From Methylocystis sp. IM3 (GTDB lineage Bacteria; Pseudomonadota; Alphaproteobacteria; Rhizobiales; Beijerinckiaceae): a stretch of 64,000 nucleotides of DNA. Both the position numbers and the translations under genes were made by a program. The DNA lies in NCBI RefSeq assembly GCF_038070105.1, contig NZ_JBBPBZ010000002.1, forward strand, positions 1,810,001 to 1,874,000, given 5' to 3'. This document shows, one piece after another, positions 39,584 to 48,836 of the stretch; within the stretch, counting starts at the first letter, position 1; every line of letters starts with the position of its first letter. The notes below the pieces were generated by a model that saw only the letters and a list, made by a program, of their open reading frames with translations, made no database searches and was not told the DNA's origin.

Positions 39584-40267
39584 TTACCCCTTGGGCTTGT
39601 CCGCCCCGCCATGCGCCGCCGACCAGGCGATCGGGTCGGCGATGAAGGACTCGACCTCATTCAGCGCATCCTCGGGGAAATAGCGATGCGCGCGCGCGAC
39701 CGCGAGCACGTCGCGCCAGGTGGCGAGGTAGTGCATGTTGATGCCAAGCTTGCCGAGGTCTTCGCGTGCGCCGGCGAAAATGTCGTAGAAGAAGAAAACG
39801 AAGACGTTGTCGCAGCGTTGGCCCGAGTCGCGCAGCGCCTGCACGAAATCTTTCTTGGAGCCGCCGTCGGTGGCGAGGTCTTCGACAAGCAGGGCGCGGC
39901 CGTTCTCGTGCAGATCACCTTCGATGCGCGCATTGCGGCCGAAGCCCTTGGGCTTCTTGCGCACATATTGCATCGGCAGCATCAGGCTGTCCGAGATCCA
40001 GGCCGCGAAGGGGATGCCGGCCGTCTCGCCGCCGGCCACTACATCGAGCGACTCATAGCCGATGTCGCGCTCGATGGCGCGGGTCGCGAAGTCCACAAGC
40101 CGCCGGCGCAGGCGCGGGTAGCTGATGATCTTGCGCATGTCGATATAGACCGGCGACGCCCAGCCCGCCGTCGTGATGAAGGGCTTCTGCGTATTGACGA
40201 GCACTGCCTGCACTTCGATCAGCGCCTTGGCGGTCTCTTGCGCGGCGAATTGACGGTCGTTGGACAT
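39584..40267 (-). CDS. pyrE: Orotate phosphoribosyltransferase
   Basis: Forms orotidine 5'-phosphate from orotate and PRPP in pyrimidine synthesis. The PRPP-binding motif ALLVEDLATDGGSK is intact, as are the ASPVYIDMRKIISYP and YVRKKPKGFG stretches. Length 227 aa suits the alphaproteobacterial form. It stands alone; the dihydroorotase-like pyrC is 14 kb away on the other strand. Confidence 0.95.
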   Translation of the reverse strand: MSNDRQFAAQETAKALIEVQAVLVNTQKPFITTAGWASPVYIDMRKIISYPRLRRRLVDFATRAIERDIGYESLDVVAGGETAGIPFAAWISDSLMLPMQYVRKKPKGFGRNARIEGDLHENGRALLVEDLATDGGSKKDFVQALRDSGQRCDNVFVFFFYDIFAGAREDLGKLGINMHYLATWRDVLAVARAHRYFPEDALNEVESFIADPIAWSAAHGGADKPKG

Positions 40268-40311
40268 GAAAGAGGCAAGGCTCCCTGTTGGTTGCGTCGA
40301 GCAGCCATAAC

Positions 40312-41016
40312 CTATTTTTCGTCCGGGCGCGCGGCCGTCTGGCCGAAGAGAATCTCCCGCTCCAGCGCCGTGAAATCCATGCGGCGTCGCTCGTAGGGCG
40401 CGCCGGCGGCATAGGCGCGGGCGACAGCGGGCCGCGCCCTGATCGATTCGAACCAGCGCTTGAGGCGCGGGAAGTCGTCGAGGTCCTGTCCCTGGTCCTC
40501 ATGCGGGACGATCCAGGGGTAGCAGGCGATGTCGGCGATGGAATAGTCGCCCGCGACATAGGGCGATTGCGCCAGCGCCCGATCGAGCACGCCATAGAGG
40601 CGGGCGGTCTCGTTGCGGTAGCGTTCGATGGCGTAGGGGATGCGGGCCGGAGCGTATTTGGCGAAATGGTGATTCTGCCCGGCCATGGGCCCGAGGCCGC
40701 CGACCTGCCAGAACAGCCATTGCAGCGCGCGCATGCGCCCGCGCAGGTCCTGCGGAAGCAGCCGGCCGGTTTTCTCGGCGAGATAGAGCAGTATGGCCCC
40801 GGATTCGAAGATTGCGACTTCGGCCCCGCCGTCGGCGGGCGCGTGGTCGACGATCGCGGGCATGCGGTTGTTCGGCGAAATCGCGAGAAACTCAGGCTTG
40901 AACTGATCGCCCTTGCCGATGTCGACGGGTCTGATCCGGTAGGCGAGGCCCGTCTCTTCCAGAAGGATCGTGATTTTATGGCCGTTGGGCGTGGGCCAGT
41001 AATACAGGTCGATCAT
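40312..41016 (-). CDS. Glutathione S-transferase, YfcG/YghU (nu-class)-like
   Basis: Cytosolic GST of 234 aa. The thioredoxin-like N-terminus IDLYYWPTPNGHKITILLEE, the cis-Pro region NNRMPAIVDH and the nu-class signature MAGQNHHFAKYAP are present. Nu-class enzymes typically reduce disulfides using two glutathiones rather than conjugating. Lies upstream of pyrE, same strand, with a 44-bp gap, so they may be co-transcribed. Confidence 0.87.
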   Translation of the reverse strand: MIDLYYWPTPNGHKITILLEETGLAYRIRPVDIGKGDQFKPEFLAISPNNRMPAIVDHAPADGGAEVAIFESGAILLYLAEKTGRLLPQDLRGRMRALQWLFWQVGGLGPMAGQNHHFAKYAPARIPYAIERYRNETARLYGVLDRALAQSPYVAGDYSIADIACYPWIVPHEDQGQDLDDFPRLKRWFESIRARPAVARAYAAGAPYERRRMDFTALEREILFGQTAARPDEK

Positions 41017-41349
41017 TCAGCGCTCCTTCCGGCCGTCCGCACGTTCTTTCCCACTGTGGCTCGAACTTGTCGATAGGCGCCCAGGCATAAGCGTGGCTAT
41101 TGTGGCTCCGACGCCTCGGCCAGACGTCGGTAGCCGTAGCGCAAACCCTTGGCTCCCAAGCGCAATCTTGCGGACAGTCCGAGGGCCGTGCGGGAGTGGA
41201 TGATGTGGCCGCGGGGCGCCGTCTGCATTCCAATTCCGCCTCCTGTTTTCATATGAGGCGGTCGCAGGGCGTATCGAATCGCGCTCCGCATTCTCATTCG
41301 CGCGCATTCGCGCTAGGCTTCGGGCATTGCAGAAAGAGGGAGCCGCATC
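41017..41349. other. Intergenic region, no gene seen
   Basis: Gap of 333 bp between two divergent genes. Open frames that cross it belong to shadows of neighbouring genes. It presumably carries promoters for the GST gene and the DUF2165 gene. I could not identify a convincing operator or RNA. Confidence 0.5.
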
Positions 41350-41841
41350 GTGGTCGTGCGAATTGCAAAGATGGCGGTCGCCGCGGCGATGGGCGTGTTG
41401 ATGCTCATCGTCGCGCTCGACAACGTTCTCGATTACGGGACGAATTTCGACGTCGTGCAGCATATTCTTTCGATGGACATGGTCCCGCCAAGTCCATTCA
41501 AATGGCGCGCCATCGCCAGCCCGGCGCTGCACCATCTTTTCTATGTCTTCATCATCGTCGTCGAGTTTGCGTCGGGCGCGCTCGCGCTCTACGGCGCGTG
41601 GCTGCTGTGGGGGGCGCGGGCAGGGGGCGCCGGCATCTTCAATACGACGAAAAAGACCGCAATCGCCGGCGTCGCGCTGGGCTTCCTGCTTTATTCCTTC
41701 GGCTTCATGACCGTTGGCGGCGAATGGTTCCAGATGTGGCGCGCAGGCGTGTACAACTTGCAGGAGCCGGCCTTCCGCTTCATCGGCATGCTCGGGCTCT
41801 CGCTGGTTTTCATCTCGCTCGCCGATATGGACCTGATCTAG
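41350..41841 (+). CDS. DUF2165 small integral membrane protein
   Basis: Protein of 163 aa with four predicted membrane helices, matching DUF2165 (segments near residues 8-25, 62-85, 98-120 and 138-158). Starts with GTG at 41,350. Contains a conserved-looking MTVGGEWFQMW loop. Function is unknown. It lies just before a patatin gene in the same direction. Confidence 0.75.
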   Translation: MVVRIAKMAVAAAMGVLMLIVALDNVLDYGTNFDVVQHILSMDMVPPSPFKWRAIASPALHHLFYVFIIVVEFASGALALYGAWLLWGARAGGAGIFNTTKKTAIAGVALGFLLYSFGFMTVGGEWFQMWRAGVYNLQEPAFRFIGMLGLSLVFISLADMDLI

Positions 41842-41877
41842 CCGCGCGCTACCTTCTCGCCGAGCGGAGGCGGGATC

Positions 41878-42762
41878 ATGAGCGCAGGGAAGACAGCCTT
41901 TGTCCTCGCCGGCGGCGGCAGTCTCGGTTGTGTGCAGGTCGGGATGCTGCGCGCTTTGCTTGCGGCGGGCGTGGCGCCGGATTTTGTCGTCGGCTCCTCC
42001 GTGGGCGCCTTGAACGCCAGCTATTTCGCGGCCTATCCGCACGCCGAAGGCGTCGAGGCTCTGGCGACCATCTGGTTCGGCCTGCGCCGCAGGGATGTGT
42101 TTCCGTTCAGCATGACCACGGCTCTGGCCGTGCTCAAGGGACGCGACTATCTCGTCGATCCAGCGCCGCTCAGACGCCTCGTCGAGAAAACGCTCCCGTT
42201 TCGGCGGCTCGAGGAGGCGCCTCTGCCGGTTCATCTCGTCGCGACGGACATGCAGGGCATCGCCGTGCCGCTGTCGCAGGGAGACGCCGTAGAAGCGATC
42301 ATGGCGAGCGCCGCCGTGCCCGGCGTCTTTCCGCCTGTCGAGATCGACGACGTTTCATTGATGGATGGCGCGGTCGCCGCCAATACGCCGCTCAGCCTCG
42401 CGGCTGCCCTCGGCGCACGGCGGGTATTCATTTTGCCGACCGGCTACGCCTGCGATCTCGAGGGCCCCCCGTCGGGCGCCGTGGCGCGGGCGCTGCACGC
42501 CATCACTTTGCTCATCGCGTGGCAATTGATGCGCGACATCGAACGATTGCCCGAAGAAATCGAAGTGCGCATGGCGCCGGCGCTCTGCCCGCTCAACGTA
42601 TCGCCTTATGATTTCTCGCAGGCCGAAAGCCTGATCTCGCGGGCGACCCTGTCGACGCGCAGATGGATCGAGCAGGGCGGCTTGACGAGACCCGCGTCGC
42701 CCCGTCAGCTTGCGCCACACCACCATCAGCACGCTGGACATCCGGCGACACATTCGATGTGA
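41878..42762 (+). CDS. Patatin-like phospholipase (RssA-type)
   Basis: Cytosolic patatin of 294 aa. Oxyanion loop AGGGSLGCVQVGML, nucleophile elbow GSSVGAL and catalytic DGA (LMDGAVAANTP) complete the Ser-Asp dyad. No signal peptide or lipobox, unlike the patatin at 11,206. ggaggcggg precedes the ATG. His-rich C-terminal tail (HHHQHAGH) is unusual and may bind metal or be disordered. Likely substrate is a phospholipid or acyl thioester. Confidence 0.85.
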   Translation: MSAGKTAFVLAGGGSLGCVQVGMLRALLAAGVAPDFVVGSSVGALNASYFAAYPHAEGVEALATIWFGLRRRDVFPFSMTTALAVLKGRDYLVDPAPLRRLVEKTLPFRRLEEAPLPVHLVATDMQGIAVPLSQGDAVEAIMASAAVPGVFPPVEIDDVSLMDGAVAANTPLSLAAALGARRVFILPTGYACDLEGPPSGAVARALHAITLLIAWQLMRDIERLPEEIEVRMAPALCPLNVSPYDFSQAESLISRATLSTRRWIEQGGLTRPASPRQLAPHHHQHAGHPATHSM

Positions 42763-42777
42763 ACCAAAGAGCTCCGA

Positions 42778-43512
42778 ATGGACGATCAATACGAGGACAT
42801 TGGCGCGGCCTATCAAGGGGCGAGGCAAGCGCCGACATCGCTCTTTCTGGAAGCGCCATCCGTCATCAAAGCGATTGGCCGGTTGGACGGCAAGCGCGCG
42901 ATCGACTTCGCCTGCGGAGAGGGTTTTTATTCGAGAATTCTGAAAAGGCTTGGCGCTCCGGTTGTGGTGGGAGTGGATCTCTCGCCGCAGATGATCGAGC
43001 TCGCGCGCAGGGAGGAGGATCACGCGCCTTTGGGCGTAAGTTACTTCGTGGGCGATGCCTCGGTGAAAAGGAAGTTTGGAACCTTCGACATTGCGACCGC
43101 AGTATTTCTATTCAATTATGCGGAAGATATCGAGACGCTCGAAAGCATGGTTTCAAATGTATCCGACAATCTGTCGGATAATGGTCGGCTTCTCGCAGTC
43201 GTGCCCAGTCCAGATTTCGTAAACGGCCGTAAGGACACATTGCCTTATGGCTACTTCATCGAAGAATTGCAGCGTAACGAGACGGGCGCGCGCTTCAGGA
43301 TGCATTTCTACGGGGAGTCTGAATTTTCGATCGACTGCATGCAATGGGATCGGGAAATCTATGAAATGGTCCTCGCACGCAACGGCTTTTCTCAGATCGA
43401 ATGGATACGCTTCGAGGTGACGCCTGAAGGTATTCTCGAATTCGGCGAGGAGTTTTGGCGCGCGACCTTGTCGAACCCCAAAAGCGTCATTCTTTCCGCG
43501 GTGAAGGGATGA
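42778..43512 (+). CDS. Class I SAM-dependent methyltransferase
   Basis: Methyltransferase of 244 aa with SAM-binding motif I AIDFACGEGFYSRIL, the acidic motif II VVGVDLSPQM and post-motif block FDIATAVFLFNYAED. No signal peptide. It starts 16 bp after the patatin stop, so the two may be co-transcribed. Resembles small-molecule methyltransferases of the UbiE/Tam type; substrate unknown. Confidence 0.82.
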   Translation: MDDQYEDIGAAYQGARQAPTSLFLEAPSVIKAIGRLDGKRAIDFACGEGFYSRILKRLGAPVVVGVDLSPQMIELARREEDHAPLGVSYFVGDASVKRKFGTFDIATAVFLFNYAEDIETLESMVSNVSDNLSDNGRLLAVVPSPDFVNGRKDTLPYGYFIEELQRNETGARFRMHFYGESEFSIDCMQWDREIYEMVLARNGFSQIEWIRFEVTPEGILEFGEEFWRATLSNPKSVILSAVKG

Positions 43513-43522
43513 CCGGCCGCTT

Positions 43523-43747
43523 TCAGGAAGCCGACCCTTTCATGGATGAAATTTTCTCGGCGAGTTCGTCGAATTTCTCGATCTGAGCCAAAATCTCGTC
43601 GTGCAGCTGCTTCAGAATTTCCGCAGAGTCGATCAGGTCTTGGACAGCCTCGTTGGACATCGTTGTTTTTTCGACTTCTTCCGACAAACCGAGCGCCTCC
43701 GTTGCTTGTCGATGGATCAGAGAGGCAATCAATAATCCAAACCGCAT
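43523..43747 (-). CDS. Small helical hypothetical protein
   Basis: Protein of about 74 aa; the C-terminal half (EAVQDLIDSAEILKQLHDEI onward) is a likely coiled coil. Start is uncertain: ATG 43,747, TTG 43,753, or a shorter ATG near 43,660. It converges with the methyltransferase gene, and stops 10 bp from its end. Codon use looks protein-like; no family recognised. Confidence 0.5.
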   Translation of the reverse strand: MRFGLLIASLIHRQATEALGLSEEVEKTTMSNEAVQDLIDSAEILKQLHDEILAQIEKFDELAEKISSMKGSAS

Positions 43748-43786
43748 GGACAAATTAAGGCATCGCTTCTCATTGCCAGGCTACCG

Positions 43787-44806
43787 CTACGGCGTCAGCA
43801 GCACCTTTCCAATGTTCTTGCGGTCCTGAAGATGATGATGCGCGAGCGGCGCCTCGTCGAAGCTGAACGTCCGGTCGATGCGCGGCTTGATCGCGCCTTT
43901 TGCCCAAAGGGCGCGCAAGTCCTCCGCCCAGAGACGCATACGATCCGTCTCGCCCCACATGCGCCCGAGATTGACGCCGAAGGCGCCCTTGTTCGCGTTG
44001 ATGAGCGTCATCGGCATGAACTGGAACAGGGGTGTGCCGAAGAGAGATTTCACCACGTTGAAGAGGTCGCGCTCCTTGGCGTTTGCGAAGGAGGAGACGC
44101 CAAACATGCCAAGGCGGCCGGTGGCGGAGAGCATTCGAAAACTGCGCTTGAATGAGGAGCCTGCGATCGGATCGAGCACAAGCTCGACGCCACGTCCCCC
44201 GGTCAAGTCGCGAACACTTTCTTCGAGATCGCCTTGCACATCGAGAAGGTGATCGGCGCCTAGCTTCTCGAGTTCGGCGTGTTTCCACGCGGAGGCGACG
44301 CCGATCACGCGCGCGCCGATATGTTTCGCGATCTGAGTCGCCGCGATGCCGACGCCGCCGCCCGCCGAATGCACCAGCATCGTCTCGCCCGCCTTCAGCC
44401 CGCCCATGACGACGACCAATTGCCACGCGGTGAGATAATTCACGGGCAGCGCGGCGCCCTGCTGCGCCGACATGCCGGCCGGGCGCAGGAAGACCTGACT
44501 TTCCGGCGCGCAGACGAGGTCCGAATATCCGCCAAAGCGCGTGGCCGCGAAGACATCGCGTCCAAGCCAATGCGGATCGGCGCCGGGGCCGACGGCGTCG
44601 ACCGACCCGGCCACTTCATAGCCCACGACGGCCGGAAGGCCGGGCAGATCCGGATAGATGCCGAGTCGCGCAAGAATATCGGCGAAATTGACGCCGCTCG
44701 CCTCGACGCGGATGCGCAGCTCGCCCGCTTGCGTCGCGGGATCGGGTGCTTCCTTCACCTGGAGGACTTCGGGCCGCCCCGCCTTCGTGATCCAGATTTG
44801 TCGCAT
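43787..44806 (-). CDS. NADPH:quinone reductase-like (MDR/zinc-less alcohol dehydrogenase)
   Basis: Medium-chain oxidoreductase of 339 aa. GroES-like N-terminus (EASGVNFADILARLG) and a Rossmann domain with the NADPH motif SAGGGVGIAATQIAKHIGA; no zinc-ligand Cys/His set, so of the quinone-reductase type. ATG 44,806 has an excellent aggagg; the frame extends upstream into the intergenic region. Ends at GKVLLTP, the usual family C-terminus. Confidence 0.9.
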   Translation of the reverse strand: MRQIWITKAGRPEVLQVKEAPDPATQAGELRIRVEASGVNFADILARLGIYPDLPGLPAVVGYEVAGSVDAVGPGADPHWLGRDVFAATRFGGYSDLVCAPESQVFLRPAGMSAQQGAALPVNYLTAWQLVVVMGGLKAGETMLVHSAGGGVGIAATQIAKHIGARVIGVASAWKHAELEKLGADHLLDVQGDLEESVRDLTGGRGVELVLDPIAGSSFKRSFRMLSATGRLGMFGVSSFANAKERDLFNVVKSLFGTPLFQFMPMTLINANKGAFGVNLGRMWGETDRMRLWAEDLRALWAKGAIKPRIDRTFSFDEAPLAHHHLQDRKNIGKVLLTP

Positions 44807-44826
44807 CTTGCGCCTCCTGATGGACG

Positions 44827-45648
44827 TTACTGCGCTGCGGCGAGCTTGCCGGCGAAATAGGCGAGCGTTCTGGCGTAGACCCGCGCCTGGTTCCATTCCA
44901 GAAAGACGGGATAATTGGGTTCGCCTTCTGCAAAGCCAGCGCCCGCTTGCCAACCCTTGCTCTTGAGAAAGTTCGCCGTGGACGCCAATGCGTCGCTGGT
45001 CGAATGAACGAGATCGCGGCGGCCGTCGCCGTCGAAGTCAACGGCGTAGTTGAGATAGGACGAGGGCATGAATTGCGTCTGGCCGATTTCACCAGCCCAG
45101 TCGCCGCGCATTTGCGTCGCAGTCATGTCTCCGCGTTCGACAATTCGCAGCGCGTCCGTCAGCTCTTGCGTGAAATGCGCGCCGCGCCGGCAGTCGTAGG
45201 CGAGCGTCGCAAGGGCCTGCATCGTCTTGAAACGGCCGTTGTCGGCGCCAAAGCCAGTCTCGAGGCCCCAGATGGAAACGAGCACGGGCGGCGGGACGCC
45301 GTAACGGGCCTCGATCTGGCGCAACAGGGCGGCGTGACGGCGCATGAGTTCGCGCCCCTGACCGAGGCGCCTCGGCGTGATCAGCCGGGCTGCGAAAGCC
45401 TCGAAGCTCAAGCGAAAGACCTTCTGGCTCCGGTCGCGGGAGATAACGACGCGGTCGTAGACGACATCGCCGAGCGACGCATCTATCGTTCCTTCAGAAA
45501 GCCCTGCGACCGCCGCGGCGCGCCTGAACTCCTGCACCCACGCAGGAAATCCTTCCGCTGTACGCCCACAGCCCGCAGCGCACGCCGGCGCGGACCATGC
45601 CAACAGCGCCAGCGCCACAAGGCGAATGATCGAATGATTTGTTATCAT
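44827..45648 (-). CDS. Lytic murein transglycosylase (MltB-like)
   Basis: Periplasmic enzyme of 273 aa with a signal peptide (residues 1-27) and an SLT-type fold. Catalytic Glu lies in VSIWGLETGFG, and the MltB signatures GEIGQTQFMPSSY and ALASTANFLKSKGW are present. Cleaves the MurNAc-GlcNAc bond to release 1,6-anhydro muropeptides, feeding the recycling route in which anmK acts. ATG 45,648 has ggagag upstream; frame runs further. Confidence 0.92.
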   Translation of the reverse strand: MITNHSIIRLVALALLAWSAPACAAGCGRTAEGFPAWVQEFRRAAAVAGLSEGTIDASLGDVVYDRVVISRDRSQKVFRLSFEAFAARLITPRRLGQGRELMRRHAALLRQIEARYGVPPPVLVSIWGLETGFGADNGRFKTMQALATLAYDCRRGAHFTQELTDALRIVERGDMTATQMRGDWAGEIGQTQFMPSSYLNYAVDFDGDGRRDLVHSTSDALASTANFLKSKGWQAGAGFAEGEPNYPVFLEWNQARVYARTLAYFAGKLAAAQ

Positions 45649-45791
45649 CGTCTCTCCCAGCGAGCCGAACGAAGAGCGCGCGCCCTTGAAGCGGCATGTG
45701 CTCAAGGGTCAGCTTTGTATCCGAAAGTACAACTAGGCGCGACCGCCAAAACATGTTTCGCTGAACTCTCATGCCAAGAGGGAGAGGCATC

Positions 45792-46094
45792 ATGAACAGA
45801 CGTGTAACTTTATCTGTCGTGACGCTCGCGGCGAGCGCCATGGCGCATCCGGTAAGCGCAGCGCCACCGGCGTTTCTCGGGCCACCAGTCCTTGCGCCGC
45901 CCGGAGTCGGATTCCACGGCGTGGCCGTTCAGCCTGGCCCGCCGACTGGAGACCCTGGCGTGCATGGGTTTCACGGCGTATCCGTTCTGCCGGGGCCGGC
46001 CAAGGGCGATCCGGGATTGAAGGGATTCCACGGCGTCGCCGTTATACCCGGGCCGCAAAATCCGATTTCTTCGGCGCCGTGGTGGGTTTTCTAG
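45792..46094 (+). CDS. Small exported protein with GFHG repeats (100 aa)
   Basis: Signal peptide (to about residue 24, ...AHPVSA|AP) and a mature part built of three imperfect repeats of about 18 residues: GFHGVAVQPGPPTGDPGV, GFHGVSVLPGPAKGDPGL and GFHGVAVIPGPQ, ending WWVF. Pro/Gly-rich and unstructured or collagen-like in character. ggagag precedes ATG 45,792. A strong terminator follows. Function unknown. Confidence 0.65.
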   Translation: MNRRVTLSVVTLAASAMAHPVSAAPPAFLGPPVLAPPGVGFHGVAVQPGPPTGDPGVHGFHGVSVLPGPAKGDPGLKGFHGVAVIPGPQNPISSAPWWVF

Positions 46095-46100
46095 TAAAGA

Positions 46101-46138
46101 GGGCTCGCGGGCTTAGCCGAGCGAGCCCGCCTTTTTTT
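46101..46138 (+). terminator. Intrinsic terminator
   Basis: Stem gggctcgc / gcgagccc followed within three bases by seven T residues, directly after the GFHG-repeat gene. Confidence 0.85.
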
Positions 46139-46159
46139 CGCACTCGAGCGGATTGATCG

Positions 46160-47344
46160 ATGCCGGATTTCGGTCTCGAAGAATTGCTGCGCCCGGTCGG
46201 CGCGCGCGCATTTGCGCTGGAGCATTTCGAAAAGAAACCGCTTTTTCTGCAGAGGTCATCCGCCAGTTATCACGCGTCGCTCTTTCGTCTGGAGGACATG
46301 GACAGGCTCCATCTCCTGTCGCGTCCACAGTACACGCAAGTTTTTGCCATCGACAGCCGAAGGAAGATCGCGACCGACGAATATGCAGACGCGCGCGGCG
46401 AGGTCGATGCGTTGCGTCTGTTCGAGCTTTTTGAAGAGGGCGCAACGATCGTTCACAGAAACGTCGACGCCTATTGCGCCTCCGTTGCGACGCTCTGCCG
46501 TTCAATGGAGAAATATTTCAACTCGCCGTTTTCCGCCAATGCGTACTGGGCTCCGGCGGGGGGGCGGGCTTTTCCTGTTCACTACGACGCCAATAATGTC
46601 TTCGCGCTGCAAATCTCCGGCTCGAAGCAATGGCGCGTCTATCCTTCGCAGACGTTGCCGCTGCGAGATGAGCATTGCTATGATGCTTTAGCCGACGAAA
46701 ATCCGCTGGCGCAATATGCGCTCAACGCCGGCGACATGCTTTACGTTCCCCGAGGCTTCCCGCACCTTGTCTGCGCGGCGGATCAGCCCTCCTTACATAT
46801 CTCCCTTTACAGTTTCCCCTACACTTGGGTCGATGTTCTCCAACGCTCGGTAGCGGATGCCCTGAGAAAGGATGCAGCTTTCCGTGCGAGTCTCCCCATG
46901 GGTTTTCTCGGCGCCGATCGTGCGGACCTGGAAGAAGCGTTCTCGCGTCTGATCAACAGGCTTGCGGAAACGGCGCGCCTCGAGCTCGGCCTGCGCTCGA
47001 TCTGGAATGAGCTGCTCTCGAGCCGATCTCCGTGGATCGAAAATCCGAGAGAAAGCGTCGGACAGGCTCATGCGCTTTCCCAAAACAGCTGGATCGAGGT
47101 CCGAAAGGACCTGCTCTATTCGATCGAGACGGGCCCGGACGCTATAAGGCTGATGGGGCAGGGCGTTGCGGTCTCCTTCGATCCTTCCGTTCTTTCCGGC
47201 CTGATTTTTGCGCTGCAAACCGCAAGGTTTCAGATTCAGGAATTGCCCGGCCCCCCGGAGGCGGCGGGTAAACTGGATCTCGTCAGGACGCTCGTCCTCA
47301 ATGGTTTTTGCGCCGTCTCGCGACAAGACGGCGGCCCGGCGTAA
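46160..47344 (+). CDS. JmjC/cupin_4 2-oxoglutarate oxygenase (RoxA-like)
   Basis: Fe(II)/2-oxoglutarate-dependent oxygenase of 394 aa. The cupin/JmjC core FPVHYDANNVFALQISGSKQWRVYP supplies His141 and Asp143, and the distal ligand His202 lies in VPRGFPHLV. Family members such as E. coli YcfD hydroxylate ribosomal protein side chains. A C-terminal helical/winged domain follows the cupin. Substrate here is unknown; the gene lies between the GFHG-repeat protein and an exported protein of unknown family. No signal peptide. Confidence 0.85.
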   Translation: MPDFGLEELLRPVGARAFALEHFEKKPLFLQRSSASYHASLFRLEDMDRLHLLSRPQYTQVFAIDSRRKIATDEYADARGEVDALRLFELFEEGATIVHRNVDAYCASVATLCRSMEKYFNSPFSANAYWAPAGGRAFPVHYDANNVFALQISGSKQWRVYPSQTLPLRDEHCYDALADENPLAQYALNAGDMLYVPRGFPHLVCAADQPSLHISLYSFPYTWVDVLQRSVADALRKDAAFRASLPMGFLGADRADLEEAFSRLINRLAETARLELGLRSIWNELLSSRSPWIENPRESVGQAHALSQNSWIEVRKDLLYSIETGPDAIRLMGQGVAVSFDPSVLSGLIFALQTARFQIQELPGPPEAAGKLDLVRTLVLNGFCAVSRQDGGPA

Positions 47345-47513
47345 AAGTTCCTTCAATGGAAGCGTCGTCCCTCGGGGCGGGGTCGCTGGCCCCATCGAGG
47401 CGGGATGGTGTGGCGCTTGAACGAAGCCAATCCAGGCTTTCAGGTTTCCTGGGGTCTTCTTCTGCCGCTCTCCGGAAAACGCAAAAGACCATCACATCGA
47501 GGAGCTTCGAGCT

Positions 47514-48233
47514 ATGAATAGCAAAAAATTGAGTGGCCTCGGCTTCCTTGCCGGGCTTTTCTCGTGCCTTGCTGGCGGCGCCTGGGGCAATGAGATCAAG
47601 GCCCCGAGCGACGCCAAGGTCCTCGCGCCATTCGACATTGTCGAAACGAAAGTCTCGACAAAGAATGGCTATGCTGTCTTCGAGACGAGGGTGCGCGGCG
47701 ACGCCGGCAAGGCGCGACCCGACGCGACGGGCAAATTCCAGGGCTCGGGCGTTTACGCCTATGTCTGGCCGACGTCGCTCAATAGCGCCGACGTGGGTTT
47801 CGACAAGGACCAGGGCATTGTCGCGCTTGCCGTCACCTTCCATCCGGATTTCGACGACGCGGCCAAGGGCGGCAAAAATCGCGATCATTGGCATCCGCAC
47901 TGGGTCGTGCTGGCCGACGATAAATCTTGCGGCGGCGGACTGAAAGTGCGCGATATTCCAAAAGACGCGCATCCGAAGACGCCGGAGGGCTGGCCCGGCG
48001 CGCCGATCCTGATCGACAGCCCGGATTATCAGACAGAGGTATCCGGCGACACGGTCGAGGTGAAAGTCCCGCTGGACAAGATCGGGGCGCTGCCGTCCGC
48101 ATCCTTCGACGGCGTCACCGCCGGCCTGCGGGTCAACGCCGATCTCGCATCGCCGCTGCTCTGCGTCGCGAATGTGTTCAAGGTGACCTCGGGTAATTTG
48201 AGCCTGCCGGGCAAGGTCGGGCCGGCGAAATAA
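47514..48233 (+). CDS. Exported hypothetical protein with His-rich DHWHPHW motif
   Basis: Protein of 239 aa with a signal peptide (to about residue 25) and a beta-rich mature domain. The unusual segment DHWHPHWVVLADDKSCGGGL may be a metal site; a second cysteine occurs near the C-terminus (LLCVANVFK). ATG 47,514 with gagg upstream. I do not recognise the family. It lies 169 bp after the JmjC gene. Confidence 0.65.
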   Translation: MNSKKLSGLGFLAGLFSCLAGGAWGNEIKAPSDAKVLAPFDIVETKVSTKNGYAVFETRVRGDAGKARPDATGKFQGSGVYAYVWPTSLNSADVGFDKDQGIVALAVTFHPDFDDAAKGGKNRDHWHPHWVVLADDKSCGGGLKVRDIPKDAHPKTPEGWPGAPILIDSPDYQTEVSGDTVEVKVPLDKIGALPSASFDGVTAGLRVNADLASPLLCVANVFKVTSGNLSLPGKVGPAK

Positions 48234-48408
48234 GGGAAGGGCCGGGGGCGGGAGGGGCGGCCTGTCCCTCCTCGCGCCAGGTCCGCGGTCCTCAACCCTT
48301 CCTTAACTCTGAGGGGATTAACCATGTAATCGATCCCCTGAACGCGCAGCGCGGCTCGCAAAGCCAATCCTGCAAAGAGGGGCGGGCATTTAGCTGAAGT
48401 TGACCGAC

Positions 48409-48708
48409 ATGCCGGGCCTGCGCAATCTGAACGCCGCTTACGACATGGCCATGCGCCTTGGGCGCGGGACCGCTCGAGATTATGTCGAAAGGCGCCGCGA
48501 GGTCGCGCCCGAACGTCAGGAAGAGTTTCTCGGCTGTTTCATCGTCGCCCTGGAGGACACGCTCGCCGGCATGATCGCGTCCGAGCACGGCGCCTTCCCG
48601 GATATCCTCGAGGCCGCCATAGAGGCGTTCGTCGCGGAAGCAGACCGGTTGCCCGCGCCCGCCGCCGACCCGGAGCGGCTTTTCGACTATGAGAATCTCG
48701 TCGCCTGA
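48409..48708 (+). CDS. Hypothetical protein (99 aa)
   Basis: Helical soluble protein beginning MPGLRNLNAAYDMAMRLGRG, with no signal peptide. The frame also starts at TTG 48,400. Codon use fits the genome. No family recognised. Confidence 0.5.
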   Translation: MPGLRNLNAAYDMAMRLGRGTARDYVERRREVAPERQEEFLGCFIVALEDTLAGMIASEHGAFPDILEAAIEAFVAEADRLPAPAADPERLFDYENLVA

Positions 48709-48836
48709 GTAAAAAGCGGCGGGCGCAGAATCCATTCAGTCGCGCCACAGCCCGGCAACAATCCCGACACACGCGCGCCAAAGCCAACGCCTAATTTCGA
48801 GAGGGAGGGGCGTCTTTCGAAAAGGAGCGCGTTGAA

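Noticed and set aside
41100..42611. 503-codon plus-strand frame across DUF2165 and patatin genes
   Set aside because: Out of frame with both recognised proteins; Arg/Ala-rich shadow.
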